Below are positions 29,471 through 40,887 of a stretch of 64,000 bases of DNA, piece after piece. The notes under the pieces are model-generated. The model was not told the DNA's origin and did not search any database. It was given only the letters and a program-made list of their open reading frames with translations. The stretch comes from Piezodorus guildinii. Its lineage: Eukaryota; Arthropoda; Insecta; Hemiptera; Pentatomidae. The position numbers and the translations under genes are program-made. The DNA lies in NCBI GenBank assembly GCA_023052935.1, contig CM041292.1, forward strand, positions 82,222,169 through 82,286,168, given 5' to 3'. Position 1 is the stretch's first letter; each line of letters opens with the position of its first letter.

Positions 29471-30678
29471 AAAAAGAAAATCATACTTTACTAATATTGA
29501 TGATAGATATTGGGCGGTCGACTTTTTATTATAGGATAAATAATACGTACTCATAATTAATAACTTTTTTATTACCTTTTGGCGTTTGAAAAGATTAATT
29601 TATTTATGACAATATAATAATGTATCTAATGAATAAAGAAAAAAGGAATAAAATTGTTAATCATTCAAAATAAACAAAAATAAAAAAGGTATTCAAGTCA
29701 ATAACAATTAATGGGTTTTAGTTTCAAATTTATAAAGTATGGTTACATGGTTTTAAATTCTTGTTTTCTCAGTCGTTTTAATTCCATTTTTCTGTTCGAT
29801 TCGAACTCTTTCGACTTAGTTACATAATGTTATTTATTGAAGTACTGGCAAGATGCCAACTGATTTAAAATTGGCTCTGGGCAGTCTCCACCGGATTATA
29901 AATTCTTTCTGTTAATGAATAATAACTGGGGCGCCCCGATGTTTAATTGAATGTAATTTCATTAATATCTCGTACTCATCGATGAATGAAATCGTTTTAA
30001 GTAATAAAGTGGTCATTGACTTATATTCATATAGTTTGTTATGCTTGGTATATAAATGCTGAAATCATTGCAGAGGTGAAAGGAATAGAGCATCTTACAT
30101 TCATAGAGGAGACAATCATTACCAAGTGTGTCCATTGTTAAAAGTTAACCTTAAGTTATTTATAAGCCCACAAACTTATGAACATATGTTATTTGTAATG
30201 TATGAAGGAGGTTATGGGATTCAGTGTTGTCACAGTATAGTATCGTGCAAGTTATATTCCTTATTTTCCATATTGTATCGTACAGTTTGATGAAATCAAC
30301 AAATTCTAAAATTATACCACTAACTTTTTTTCATTTCATTTTTTCTTTTGTTTTAATCTACAATATTAAATATCTATCCTTCTACCGCGATACCAATAGT
30401 GTATAGAGATTAACGTTATTTTAAATATATTAATCTGTTGATTATCTGTTATGACGGAGATGCACATGTGATGAATGGAGTTAACTAAGCTCATACTATG
30501 TCTTGATCCTGTCACATTCCAATTATTGTTTGTCATGAGTATTTTATTTATTGAAATTATTCTTACTATTACATCAAATTAAAATGAAGTTCCGCGTCAT
30601 ATAGATCTTACCATTAGCAGCTCGTGAACTCGTAGTGTTAATTCATTTTAATTAATTTGTTACGAGACCTGTTTCATT
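29471..30678. other. AT-rich gene-free stretch
   Basis: The 60-codon frame at 30224-30406 is hydrophobic and AT-driven, with no recognisable content. Nothing else is seen. Confidence 0.45.
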
Positions 30679-30688
30679 TCATGAATCC

Positions 30689-30979
30689 TTCTTCTTCTTC
30701 CAGTGGCGCGACAGGCCTCGTAGGACCTTGGCCTCGCGGTGTAATCTCCTGAGAGATTACACTAACGTTTCTCGATATATTTAATAGGGTGGGATCATCA
30801 CTCCATGCGCCTAATTTTGTGAGTGGCCAACATTTGGCTGACGGTTCTCACATACCTGAGGGAGAGGCTGTGAGTAAATCCCCATTTATTAAATGCTTGA
30901 TTAAGGGACTGAGATTCGAACTCACAACCTTTAGCGTGGGAGACTAGCGCACTAGCCACTCAGCCATGGGTTTCTCTTG
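30689..30979 (-). mobile_element. tRNA-derived SINE with 10-bp duplication
   Basis: TCATGAATCC at 30679-30688 and 30980-30989 bounds 291 bp. On the minus strand the head is GGCTGAGTGGCTAGTGCGC (A box) with GTGAGTTCGAATCTCAG (B box), an excellent tRNA-like promoter. The tail on the other side is a (GAA)n repeat. The body is unlike the 24695 SINE except near the tail, where the tggcgcgacaggcc type of word recurs in other repeats of this window. Confidence 0.9.
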
Positions 30980-30989
30980 TCATGAATCC

Positions 30990-31370
30990 ATCAATCATTA
31001 TTTAAGAGTCGAGCATGAAATTGAACGTTTAATACCTACGCAATCTCGAAATGACACGTGATAAAAACCTATGTTAAATTTGACAGTATTTCCAGCAAAT
31101 CTAACTCCTACGTTCTTGAAATGGACTTATGTAGGATTATATTTAGAATATCATCTTAGACATAAACATTTTTATGATGTTTGTCTAAGTTTCAGTCGAA
31201 GAAGTCAGATAAGCCATCATTATGGTAATTAGGTTCGTTGAGATGAGCATAAGAACTTTAGTTTGTTATAAATGTTAAATAAACCCTAATCTCTATGAGT
31301 GCTATAATAAAACTAATTCCTAACCGCTATCATGTTAATAAAACTCTAAATAACTTGGTTACTATTCCAG
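30990..31370. other. AT-rich gene-free stretch
   Basis: Nothing recognised upstream of the candidate exon. Confidence 0.4.
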
Positions 31371-31445
31371 AGAATGTACTCTAGATAGAGAAGAGATAAA
31401 GAATTCCAAAAAGAACTCTATAGGCAGTGTTTCGAATATCTCAGA
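31371..31445 (+). other. Candidate 75-nt host exon
   Basis: An acceptor (ttggttactattccag) precedes and a consensus GTGAGT donor follows. Only one of three frames is open, reading ECTLDREEIKNSKKNSIGSV and ending in SNIS. Length is a multiple of three and both junctions have the same phase, so the exon could be included or skipped without shifting the frame. No neighbouring exon can be joined with confidence and no family is recognised. Confidence 0.25.
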
Positions 31446-31487
31446 GTGAGTAGATAGTCCAAGTTAAGTACAATTATAAGATATTTC

Positions 31488-31895
31488 ATCATCATCCATG
31501 GCGCTACAACCCCTGAAGAGTCAATGCATCCTGCAGTTTGGTCTGCCACTCTTCTCTGTTGGTTGCCACCACCCTCTAGTTGTGGATTCTCAAGATGGAC
31601 CTGGCATCCGCTTCATCAATCCATCGAAACCCAGATCTTCCTATTCTCTTTGTCATATGGATCTTTTCGTATAGGACCATATTCTACTTATATGACCTGT
31701 CCAACGTAGCCGGTCCTAGCTTCATGACCCTTACTATGTCTGAGATCTTGTTAATATAGCATTTGTCCTTATCCTCCAGATTCCATTGGAGCGAAATGTG
31801 CCAAAAATTCTTAATATTTTCTCTGTGAAATGGGCAGAGTCCAGCATTCAGCGACATAACCGGTCTTTCCAGCGTCTAGTAAAGTTGAGCCTTTG
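31488..31895 (-). pseudogene. RTE-like LINE C-terminal fragment
   Basis: The minus strand reads GRSGFRWIDEADARSIL, then VVATNREEWQTKLQDALTLQ and a terminal GL, the end of an RTE-like ORF2 of the WRxxxxDRxxWRxLxxEA type. It ends in a (TGA)n-type tail (tcatcatcatcc on the plus strand at 31488-31499). Stops break the frame upstream. No catalytic part is present. Confidence 0.65.
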
Positions 31896-32436
31896 TGTTT
31901 TGAAAAATAATAAGATAATTGTATTCAACTTATTATTATTTTATCTTTTAATTGTATTGGTTGTTATATTGTTTTTCTTAGTCCTGATGAAGCCCGATAA
32001 ATCGTCACACAAAATAAGTTTATCTTATTAGTGTGTTTTTCTTGATAGTCGCACCCCCTACCAACTTCATTTTTATATTTCATATATTTTCAAGGGTTAA
32101 CAACTCATTAGAAATATTTAGTGGAGGAAATGCAATATCAAACCCTCCTAATAATTTTAAGATACAAGAGAAGGACTAAAATCAATTATGAATGTTTTCG
32201 CGCTAATTTTAATTTAAAATCCATGCACGTTTAGGAGATATAAGTGCGAAAAGAAATAAAAATTCGGTATCATATTGCCATATCTAGACAGAATACCTAA
32301 GCTTTGTATATAAATTATTTATTCAAATTACTTAGTTTTATAGTTCGCCCTAGGTTCGATTTCAGTTTTGCTGATACTTGTATGCAGAAAAGCGATCATT
32401 GAGGAGATGAATTATTGTATTTTTTATTTGTTTTTT
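31896..32436. other. Gene-free stretch, small repeat edge
   Basis: A word pair cctgatgaagcccgataaat and inverted AT-rich arms around 31910-32035 suggest a small hairpin-type MITE. The remainder is featureless. Confidence 0.35.
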
Positions 32437-32439
32437 ATT

Positions 32440-33240
32440 TATTTATTAAAAGAAATTTACAACTGTATTAAATAAATACAACAAGTAAATAGGCTTTATA
32501 TATGATTAGTACACATGGTAGTCCTGAGAAGAAACTACCCATTGGTAGCACTCCAAGGTCTTATGTTAGGAGGTCTCTTGGCCATCTTCTTTTGAGGCGC
32601 CTCGGTGGGTTGTCGGGAATAGATATGGAGGAGAGGTCACGGATAAGCGGGTTTGAGTGGGCAGGGAGTTTGGAATGAAAAGAGGTATATCTGTAACGGG
32701 CCAAGTCTTCAACTAATGGTATATTTAGGTCTTTATGGATGATTTTATTAGTAACAAAGTAAGGAGCATTGAGGATTTTACGAAGGATTTTGGACTGCAA
32801 GGATTGGATGCGAGAGGAATTCGATGGTTTAGTAGACCCCCATAGCTCAATGCCATAGGTCCAAATAGGCCTGATAATTGTGATATAAATGAGTTTTTTG
32901 TAGTAAGTAGGAAGTTTTGAGCGTTTGTCAAGTAAGTGTTGTAGTAATCTGTATCTACGAGCAGTTTCCTGTCGTTTCAGTCTAGTATGAGGATTCCATG
33001 TTAGGCGTTTGTCGAGGTGGAATCTTAAGTACCGAATCTGTTCAACAGGAGTAAGTAGGATATTGTTAAAGGATACGGTGGGGCAGGAAGTCATAGGCTT
33101 ACGACGTAGAGTGATGGTGATTTGATGGGATTTATTAGGATTTATTTTGATTCTCCAGCTTTGACACCATTCTTCAATGGCTGATAAATTGTATTTTAAT
33201 GGTGTTAGAGAGGAAAATTGACGAATAGGTAATGGAATTA
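32440..33240 (-). pseudogene. Jockey-type LINE, 5'-truncated ORF2 tail
   Basis: The frame is open from about 33240 to the stop at 32561, about 220 residues, with IEEWCQSWRIKINPNKS, YLRFHLDKRLTW and RPIWTYGIELWGS, then NPPRRLKRRWPRDLL at the end. The uninterrupted frame shows it is fairly young, although the conserved Gly of YLGF is Arg. It is 40-60% similar by eye to the C-terminus of the ORF2 at 52789. The 3' UTR (32440-32560) ends in an AT-rich tail. Palm catalytic residues lie upstream and are missing, so it is not functional. Confidence 0.85.
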
Positions 33241-33340
33241 AAATCCCAAAATAAAGTTTGCAAAAAGTATAGTTTTTTGTTTAGTACGTATAATTTTCCT
33301 TAGTTGTTCGTTCATAATGAAAATATTGTAAAAAAAAAAA

Positions 33341-34401
33341 TACACGACTTTCACTTAATTCACACTCCGTTGTCAAAATCAATTTAAGAATATTTAAATA
33401 CAGTCGAATGATGCAGAGATAAAAAAGGTTAAAAAACTAATTACGTTGAATTTCAATAGAAACGTATGTTCTAATAAACAATCTATTATATTATTATTAA
33501 CAACATTCTGTTTGTGTTATCGGCTTTTTATCATCCTCTATTAACTTTTACAATTTTGTCTAAATATAATATTTTTACTAAAACATTTAGCTTTCCAACA
33601 GTATAAGGTACACTAAGGTATCTATATTGCTTTTCTTATGCAATACAACAGGTAAATATATGAGGTGAACGAATTCGATATTCAACTAAAGGACTAAAGA
33701 ACAATAGTTTTTTTTTTTTATTAACTTTTTTGTGTTTTTCTTTTGTTGAAAAACACAAAAATCGTATATAAAAAAACTTTTGTTCTTTAGTCTTTTTGTT
33801 GAATATCAAATTCTTTCACCTTATACGTATATATATAAAATACCTGTTTTTTATCAATTAGTATCGGTTATTTTTTCGAATCTACAAAATTAAAGGTAGT
33901 TTAGAGGAATAAAATTTATAATATTGGAATTTAAGCCTTGTCAGACTATTTCCGTCAGAATAAAACCTAGATGGTATTTACAACAATCCCAACAAAGCAC
34001 ATTAAATGTTACATCGCTTTAAAATAAAATACATTTTAAATATCAGTAATAAATTGCTGTTAGACTATTTCAATCAAATGATATCAAAGCCTTTTTAATT
34101 TTACATCGATATCGTTAGTTAAATTAAAATAGTTAGAGCCGTTTTTGAGGAAACAGTAAAAATATGGTTAATAAGTTACTGTAACATCGCAGGCATATAC
34201 TTATAAATATAAAACTTCAGTTTTGAACGGCGTTTAGTTTTCGTGCTAAACTTACCACACACAGACCTTTTTGCGCGACATGGTGTTTTGGACTCAGGAT
34301 ATTCTTAAACATATTTACGTTGAAAGCTGGAATTCGAAATATTTCACGAACGCAATACTTTCATCCCAATATTTATATTTCATATATAGGTAAGTGAAAG
34401 T
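33341..34401 (+). mobile_element. Family A repeat, rearranged copy (c7)
   Basis: It begins tacacgactttcacttaatt (outermost block lost in an A-run) and ends ggtaagtgaaagt followed by A. Inside, 33690-33830 contains an inverted duplication around the word ctaaaggactaaagaacaat. The region 34040-34120 repeats a segment already present at 33920-34020. It is thus a near-complete but scrambled copy. Confidence 0.85.
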
Positions 34402-34412
34402 AAAACAGGAAA

Positions 34413-34690
34413 CTATATACTAACCTTCACAATACTGGCTAGAATGAAGCATTTAAGTGAAAGGAAATCAGCTGATAAAATTAGTAATAGGCTTTGATAT
34501 TTGTCAACCATACTATGGCACATCAGTACGCCATCAAGGAACGAAGCAAAAAATGCTTTGACCTCCACAACTTCAGATACAGGTAGGATTCTGAGATTTG
34601 GGGTCGGAACAGGTAGGGCGAGGTCAAGTTTGCCAGGTGTTTTATTTCTTCCTAACACACTTATCCTTTCTTTTCAACGTACTTGCTTTT
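34413..34690. other. Open segment on both strands, possible host exon
   Basis: On the minus strand about 88 codons are open, running to AAG before a GTTAGT donor at 34423. They include LRILPVSEVVEVKAFFASF and a hydrophobic YQSLLLILSADFLSLKCFI that could be a signal peptide or membrane segment. The plus strand is also open for 66 codons (PSRNEAKNALTSTTSDTGR). The GC content exceeds the flanks. No family is recognised and the strand is unresolved. Confidence 0.22.
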
Positions 34691-35394
34691 CCTTATATTG
34701 AAAACTGTGATTGATTTTAAACGTGTCCTTCTTAAATTACTTCTTTTTTCTTTTTTTTTTTTTAATTTAACTTACCAAAATATTAAATATAAAATAAGCA
34801 TAGCATAGCATTTCGATCTTTATACTTCTTGTTTTTTGGGAAATGATCTCTCCGTGTGTTAAATGTAGCTCAAAAACCACAAGTCCTTTGAAACTGATAT
34901 TTAATTAATGTTTTTTTAAATATTTGTATGTGCTTCTTTGATTATTCATTGTATAAACGATTCCCAGGATATTCGTCATAAAGGCTATTTAATTATTTAT
35001 TTTCCTGTCACATGCTCTTGTTTTTGTCTTTATTTATTTTTATGTTGATGGATTATGTGAAGGTATGTGGTATAGATGCTACAGCAACTGTTTCACCAAA
35101 ATCGAGAGCTCAAAATGTTTATGGAACGTTTAATTTTAGGATGAAATAAATGTTTGCATCGAATTTGCAGACAGCCTATGATTTTTGCCGCAGATTCTAA
35201 AGGCAGCGCTACACGATGAGAATTTAGGTAGGTGCAGGTGAGAGTGAATTTCGCCTCTCACGTACTTTCAAAATATCATAATAAATATTCAATCACCGAA
35301 TTTCCTGTACTACTTCATCATCTATTTATATTTACCTTATATTATAAACAATGTTTAATTTCTTAAAATCGAGTTTCTACATTAAAAAAAACAT
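34691..35394. other. AT-rich gene-free stretch
   Basis: Nothing recognised. Confidence 0.4.
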
Positions 35395-35815
35395 GTTTTC
35401 ATGATAAGCGCACTTAAAAGTTTACGGAACTTGTATACAACTCATCCCTTATTAGTCCACACTTGCTCTCATATAGCTGCGTTGCGAAACCTGGGCAAAT
35501 CGGTAAGCTTCGTGTGGGTCCCGAGCCGGGTGGGAATTACCGGTAACGAGCTTGCGGACCGGGCAGCGATTCAGGCACTCACACTCCCAGGGAGAGGAAC
35601 AGTCATCTTGACCCCGTCTGAACTCAGTGAACCGCTCAAACAGCAAGAAGAGGACCGATGACAGAAAATGTGGAACGATAGCCAGTTAAGCAAACTGAAG
35701 AATATAAGAAAAACAGTGAAACCCTGGTCAACATCTAGCCGTAGCAGCCGTAGGGAGGAGGTTGCATTGACCTGGCTGAGGATAGGACAATGGCTAACAC
35801 TCATATATTTTTAAA
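35395..35815 (+). pseudogene. LINE RNase H and C-terminal tail fragment
   Basis: It reads SLRNLYTTHPLLVHTCSHI and VSFVWVPSRVGITGNELADR, the last two conserved blocks of a LINE RNase H domain; the usual His of PSHVG is Arg here. After a TGA at 35659 the same frame continues with MWNDSQLSKLKNIRK, PWSTSSRSSRREEVALTWL and RIGQWL, typical of the tail of I/R1-like ORF2 proteins. It lacks the RT and most of RNase H and contains a stop, so it is dead. It belongs to a different subfamily from 20279-21028. Confidence 0.8.
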
Positions 35816-37109
35816 AACAGCCCGTACAATTCATATCTTTTTAATAATGATTGCCCCGGAGCAATCATTATTATCTAAATTATAAAGACTATAATATGAA
35901 TTAAATATAAAGTTATACATTCCTGGTCAGATTTTAATTAATTAATTTTTTTAACTATTGTTTACATAATGATCTTCTTCTTTTTTTCTCGAATACTTAT
36001 TACCTATAAGTTCTTTCTTATAAAGGTTAAAGTATCTTAACCTTTGGGTTTTACGCCTTAAATCTACAAAAAATAAACAAACCAACAAATGTTTTCGTGA
36101 TGTGTATATTATACTCGTTTGTTTTGATATAACTTTATCATTCAGTTTTTATTAAATGATATTATAGGATTTTTCTAAAAGTAATATTTGATGTCATTAT
36201 ACAAATTTATTATAAAAAAAATAAGCCTTCCCTCTCCAGCTACTTTCGTGAACTCACATCACCTCCATATACCTACCTATACCTTATACTAAGGTGAGGG
36301 AGGGTATCAACAAAAATTTTCATATAGCATTAAATAATATCGTAATATTTTATTTTTTATTTTTAACATAAGTACAATTTATAACATTAAAAAATTTATA
36401 ATATTTTGTTCCTTGTCATATTTTTTATTTGAGTGACTTTGTTTCCGTAGATTATTATTTTTTTAAATATTGTAAAAATCTTTACAAGAATTTGTCAAAT
36501 TATATTTGACACATAAAATAGCTTTCAAAATTTCAATACTTTTGATTTTTCTGATGTCCACACTTGATTTACTGTAGAAAAAACGTATAATTTTATGTTT
36601 TGATTCTTAAAGATAAATTCAAATTTTTAATTAATTTGTTATTATCTGACTGTTCTTTAGCAAACTACAATATTATATGTCTATGAAAATTAAATAAATT
36701 ACTAAAATGTTATAAACACATACAGTACAAGTATTCGTTTCACATCGGAAAAATTTCACCGAATTAATTTGACTTAAAATATTTGCAAAATGTTATTCGT
36801 ATATTTCTTTCAAAAATTTCTTTTAAGGTTAAGGTCGGTGATATACTTTTTGTCATCAATATAAAAAATGAAGACTACGAGTATTTTTAGCTAAGTTTAA
36901 GAAAATTTATTAAATATATAAATAAATCACTTACCTTAATTTTCTATGGTAAGTAGCATATTTTTAATATGTATTCGTTTAATTAGCTTATTAGCACGCA
37001 GTGCGAACACGAAGTGTATTATCTGAGGGACAAATACAATGTAACAGGGTAGCGAAACCAATATGTTAGTCGTCGTAGCCGTAGGATTTTTAGAACGCAA
37101 AACAATGAT
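35816..37109. other. AT-rich gene-free stretch
   Basis: Nothing recognised. Confidence 0.45.
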
Positions 37110-37232
37110 TTTCATACATATAAAGTTTAACTTAATTCTAAAAGCCGGGACTTTTGAAAAACGTTGTGGGACGCAGGACAAATTGTGAAAAATCGGGACT
37201 GTCCCGCCTAAATCGGGACGTCTGGTCACCTT
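37110..37232. mobile_element. Possible DNA-transposon edge
   Basis: The words aaaatcgggactgtcccgcc and aatcgggacgtctggtcacc form short inverted and direct pieces. The latter resembles an end (aggtgaccagacgtcccg when reversed) shared by many animal hAT-like or MITE families, as far as I can recall. No matching opposite end was located. Confidence 0.3.
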
Positions 37233-37670
37233 ACACATGCCCCATTTCTCACCGTGTAGCTCTGCCTTAGAACGCTCTGTAGTACTAGGCCAACAGAAAT
37301 CCCGCGCGTACCATATGCACCGCAGCAGAATGCCTTCACGCATTTCCAAGACGGTTTCGCATTTAGCCGAGAGTCACAACTGCAGACCACCTGGAGGAAT
37401 GTCACAACCTCATACGAGGAGACTGAATGAGGGAGTGAATTAGTGAATGAAGTCACGTTAGATGGTGTTGCGTCATGCAACTGATGTAAGAGGGTGGCTT
37501 TGCGTCAGCCGGCGGGGGTATGGCAGCGGTGGGGGGTGGTCTTCGGGCGCACTCCTCTACTGCGCCTCGTGCTGTGCGCGTCCCTCAGTCCGCTCTCTTG
37601 CTTCGTTCGTCTCCGGCTGTGAACTGTCTTCATATCTTAGTTAGTATTTAGCCAACCACGTCTACTGGTG
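37233..37670 (+). promoter_or_regulatory. CpG-rich island, possible promoter and first exon of a host gene
   Basis: This is by far the most CpG-rich non-transposon stretch in the window (cccgcgcgtacc, ggctttgcgtcagccggcgg, tcgtgctgtgcgcgtccctc). It contains an initiator-like TCAGT near 37588, several CRE/AP-1-like cores (gcgtcatgc, ctgatgtaag, gcgtcagcc), and ends at ctactg before the consensus donor GTGAGTAC at 37671. This is the expected layout of a TATA-less promoter with a non-coding first exon reading right. A GC-rich element fragment is the alternative. Confidence 0.35.
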
Positions 37671-37671
37671 A

Positions 37672-39834
37672 GTACTTAAATTTAAATTAATTATTAAAAA
37701 TATTAACCAAAATAGAAACTTGAAACGTATGTAAATAGTAACATATGGATTTTAAGACGTGTATAACGAAAATAATATTAAACAGGTTACACAAGCAATT
37801 GCCTTTGTTTGATTATCATAAACAAAAAATGAAACATTGGTAATAAGAACCCACGTGGACTACATACACACTGTTGGAGTCACATGCTCATCAGGAAAAT
37901 AGGTGTATACTACTCGCAGAAACAGTTGTTATCTTTGTCAATGGCCCGTGACGTTTAGTTTCTACCCACGTGTTTCTTTTATCGCTGAATATTTCTATAT
38001 TCTTGGTTAGAAAGAGCATACTTCTCATACTCTTAGTAAAACCTTCAGTGCATAGTCTCTTATTTTCACTTGTCATTAAAATTAAATAATTTCTAAGACG
38101 GATAAGTATGTAATAGTTATTTAAAAAAGTCAGCATTTAAAAAAAAAAAAACAATTTAAAAATAATCTAATATCTATTTAAGACTGATTAATTATGCTGT
38201 TAATTATATAGCAACTCATTCTACTCGGGCAGCATAATGTGGAACCGAAAATATCATTTTTAAAGCAAGTATTTCTATATGAATGTAAACCTAATTATTG
38301 CTTGATGGTAAAATATAAATTTAGAGACTGTGGTTGTTGCAATAAACGTAAGTTTTAAAATATCTTATCCTGCTTCTGCATATCTTGCTTAGATCTAAAA
38401 ATTTATTTAACAATCTTATTTGAATTTTTCATTTCGTAAAAGTTATGTATAAAAGAATATTATATTCAATCCTAAAATTATATATAAGCTATATTAAAGA
38501 TTTTTTTCAAAAACACTATAATGATGTTATGGACATTTGGAAAGACTATCAATTTTATTTTTTTTAATTTAATATTGTGGTTCTTTTGATTATTGATTAG
38601 TAAATTTCGATAAATTTAAATTTTTTTTATAATATTAATAAAATAAAGGGAACGATTGGAGTTATATATTGTTATTTTAATCTGGTAAAATGTTGTTTTT
38701 GTTTTTTATATTTTATAATTGAATATTAATATATAATTATTTTAGGAAAAAGTGATAATGATGTGTCTGAAAATTCAGAGCACTTGTCAACAAAACAACT
38801 TAATGGCCAATTAGATGTTATAAGAATATGTAAATAAGCTTCAAATACAAATAAAATGAAACTCGCTGTCCAAGAAGGAAAAGAAAAGACATAACCCAAA
38901 CCGTACCATATAATATTTACATTAAGCACTAAAAACAATGATTTTGAAAGCATTTAACTATGGAGTAAACTATTTTAGTTGTTGGCATGCCAGGATGTTA
39001 TTCACATAATTATGTATTGTCATGATTTTTAGATTACTAAAATGGTATAGCAGTTATCTCTCGAATTTAACTCCGGCAAGAATTTTGTATATTTTGTATA
39101 GTTCACTAGGAGAGGAACAACTGTTCAAATTAATAAACAGCAAAGTAAAGGAAAAGTAACCGTGTCCACCGAGGAACGGGAATATATATATATATATATA
39201 TTAATCCTAATGATAAATTATGTTATTATTTAAAATGTCTACCCCAATTACGAGCAGTAGCCTAGCTATTGTTGAAATATTCGGTTAGGTTTGTCTCACT
39301 TTTTATAACAATATAGCAATCAGTTCTGTTTCATGAAGACACTTAAGCTTAGACGATTAGGTTGAAATGCGATACAAAACTTAAATCTATCAACGCACAT
39401 TAAGAGTTTTAAAGTATTTAAGTGGAAAACAGGTTTCTCACGAATGTCCTGTTTGACATTGAGAAAACGTTATAAAAAAAAAAATAATAATAATAAAAAG
39501 AAAATAGAAAATTGAAAATTTTAAAATGAAAAAGCAACTCACCGTGAAGCTGTTGGCTCCAAGACAGCTAGGCCTCATCTGACGGAACTTTAACGGCCCG
39601 TTAGTTATTTTGTGAGGTTTAACAATAAGTTAAATACCACAAGTCAAGTATAAAACGAACTATCTATTCGCTCGTGGCATTGAGAACTGGTTCTGAATTA
39701 TTTATCGTCTCGTGCAGTCCAGCTGACAGGATGTGCTGTATAAGCTTCTATTGTTAATACTTTTTCAAGTGCGATAACTTGATTTCCATAATGCTTAATG
39801 AGAAGTTAGACAGTCTAATAACATAAAAAAAAAC

Positions 39835-39890
<56 letters not shown>

Positions 39891-40730
39891 GTAAAAATAA
39901 GTAAAAATAAAATAGATTTTTAGTAGGTTTTTAAATAAGTCTAAGTTTGTCTTAACCATGTATACAATTATTTAATAACTAACTTTAAGGACATGATATG
40001 ATTCCTCATATTTTTCATTTACTCAAAGAATTATAGAAATGAAAGTTTCTGGAGGCTGGTTTTTGGACTAATTTTTCAATACAACGTAACATCATATAAT
40101 GACGTTTGCACCATTTTGCAATACAGAACACTCATAGAAAATTTTATTGTTTCTTTTTTTAACGTTTTGAGATAACGATAAGTGGTTCGATGAATATTGC
40201 TTTTCTTTTTTTAAATATTACATCAAAGGATATACTGAATTAGATATCGGAAAATATGCAAACAGTGGAGTGGGTCAGATGTATGAATTAAAAATAAATT
40301 GATAAAATCATAGTTGAGGATTTTATCAATTTATTTTTAAAAAATTCCTGAGACAAGTTTATAAATTTTTATATAAAATATTTAAACGCTTTCTTGGTGG
40401 TTGTACCTACTGGATCCTAAATAACATTTTCTCAATTATTCTGCGTAATAATATGGAAAGCCTTCCAAAAATGCAAGTTTGAGTTTCTCGACGGCTTGAG
40501 ATGTTAATTTAACCTTAGCAATACCTTTTTCAAGACGAATCCCTTCCCACGTTTCTTGTATATGTAACTTCTTTCTAAATTTTTTATTTTTTGTAAAAGT
40601 AGTTGTTATCTTATTTTTTATGAACTAGATGATAAATAATACTTTGCGTGGAGCAGCATTAAATCCTCTTCTCTCTTGCTCACCCACAAATATCCGCTCT
40701 ATTATATCTTCTTACTGCTATGAAATACAT
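37672..40730. other. AT-rich stretch, no firm gene
   Basis: If the 37.5-kb island is a promoter this is its first intron. A possible plus-strand acceptor at 38743 (attattttag) precedes a short open frame reading KSDNDVSENSEHLSTKQLNG then a stop at about 38835. An 81-codon minus-strand frame lies at 37891-38136. Neither has recognisable content. A (TA)n array lies at 39838-39885 and a shorter one at 39182-39201. Confidence 0.3.
39838..39885. repeat. (TA)n microsatellite
   Basis: About 23 uninterrupted TA dinucleotides. Confidence 0.97.
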
Positions 40731-40734
40731 TTAG

Positions 40735-40887
40735 AAACCATACTATATCTCTCTTTATTCTCACAATTCTAACAGCTGGTATTCTTTAAACATCTGTTGT
40801 ATTCAATATATAAAACGTTCCTTGTAGAAATAACTAAGGTTTTTGTCATGAAGTGGATTACTTAAATTACATTTCAATAGGTATATA
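40735..40887 (+). repeat. Solo arm of inverted-repeat family C, split by mariner
   Basis: It matches the right arm of the palindrome at 43503-44417 (tatctctctttatt, acatctgttgtattcaat, gttccttgtagaaat, tttttgtcatgaagtgg, acatttcaataggtatata). It resumes after the mariner at 41805 with tattatgaatacttaatata. The intact site is visible at about 44236-44262. Confidence 0.85.

Noticed and set aside
36936..37349. 137-codon minus-strand open frame
   Set aside because: It crosses from AT-rich DNA through a probable transposon edge into the CpG island, has no recognisable domain and would be antisense to the promoter-like island.
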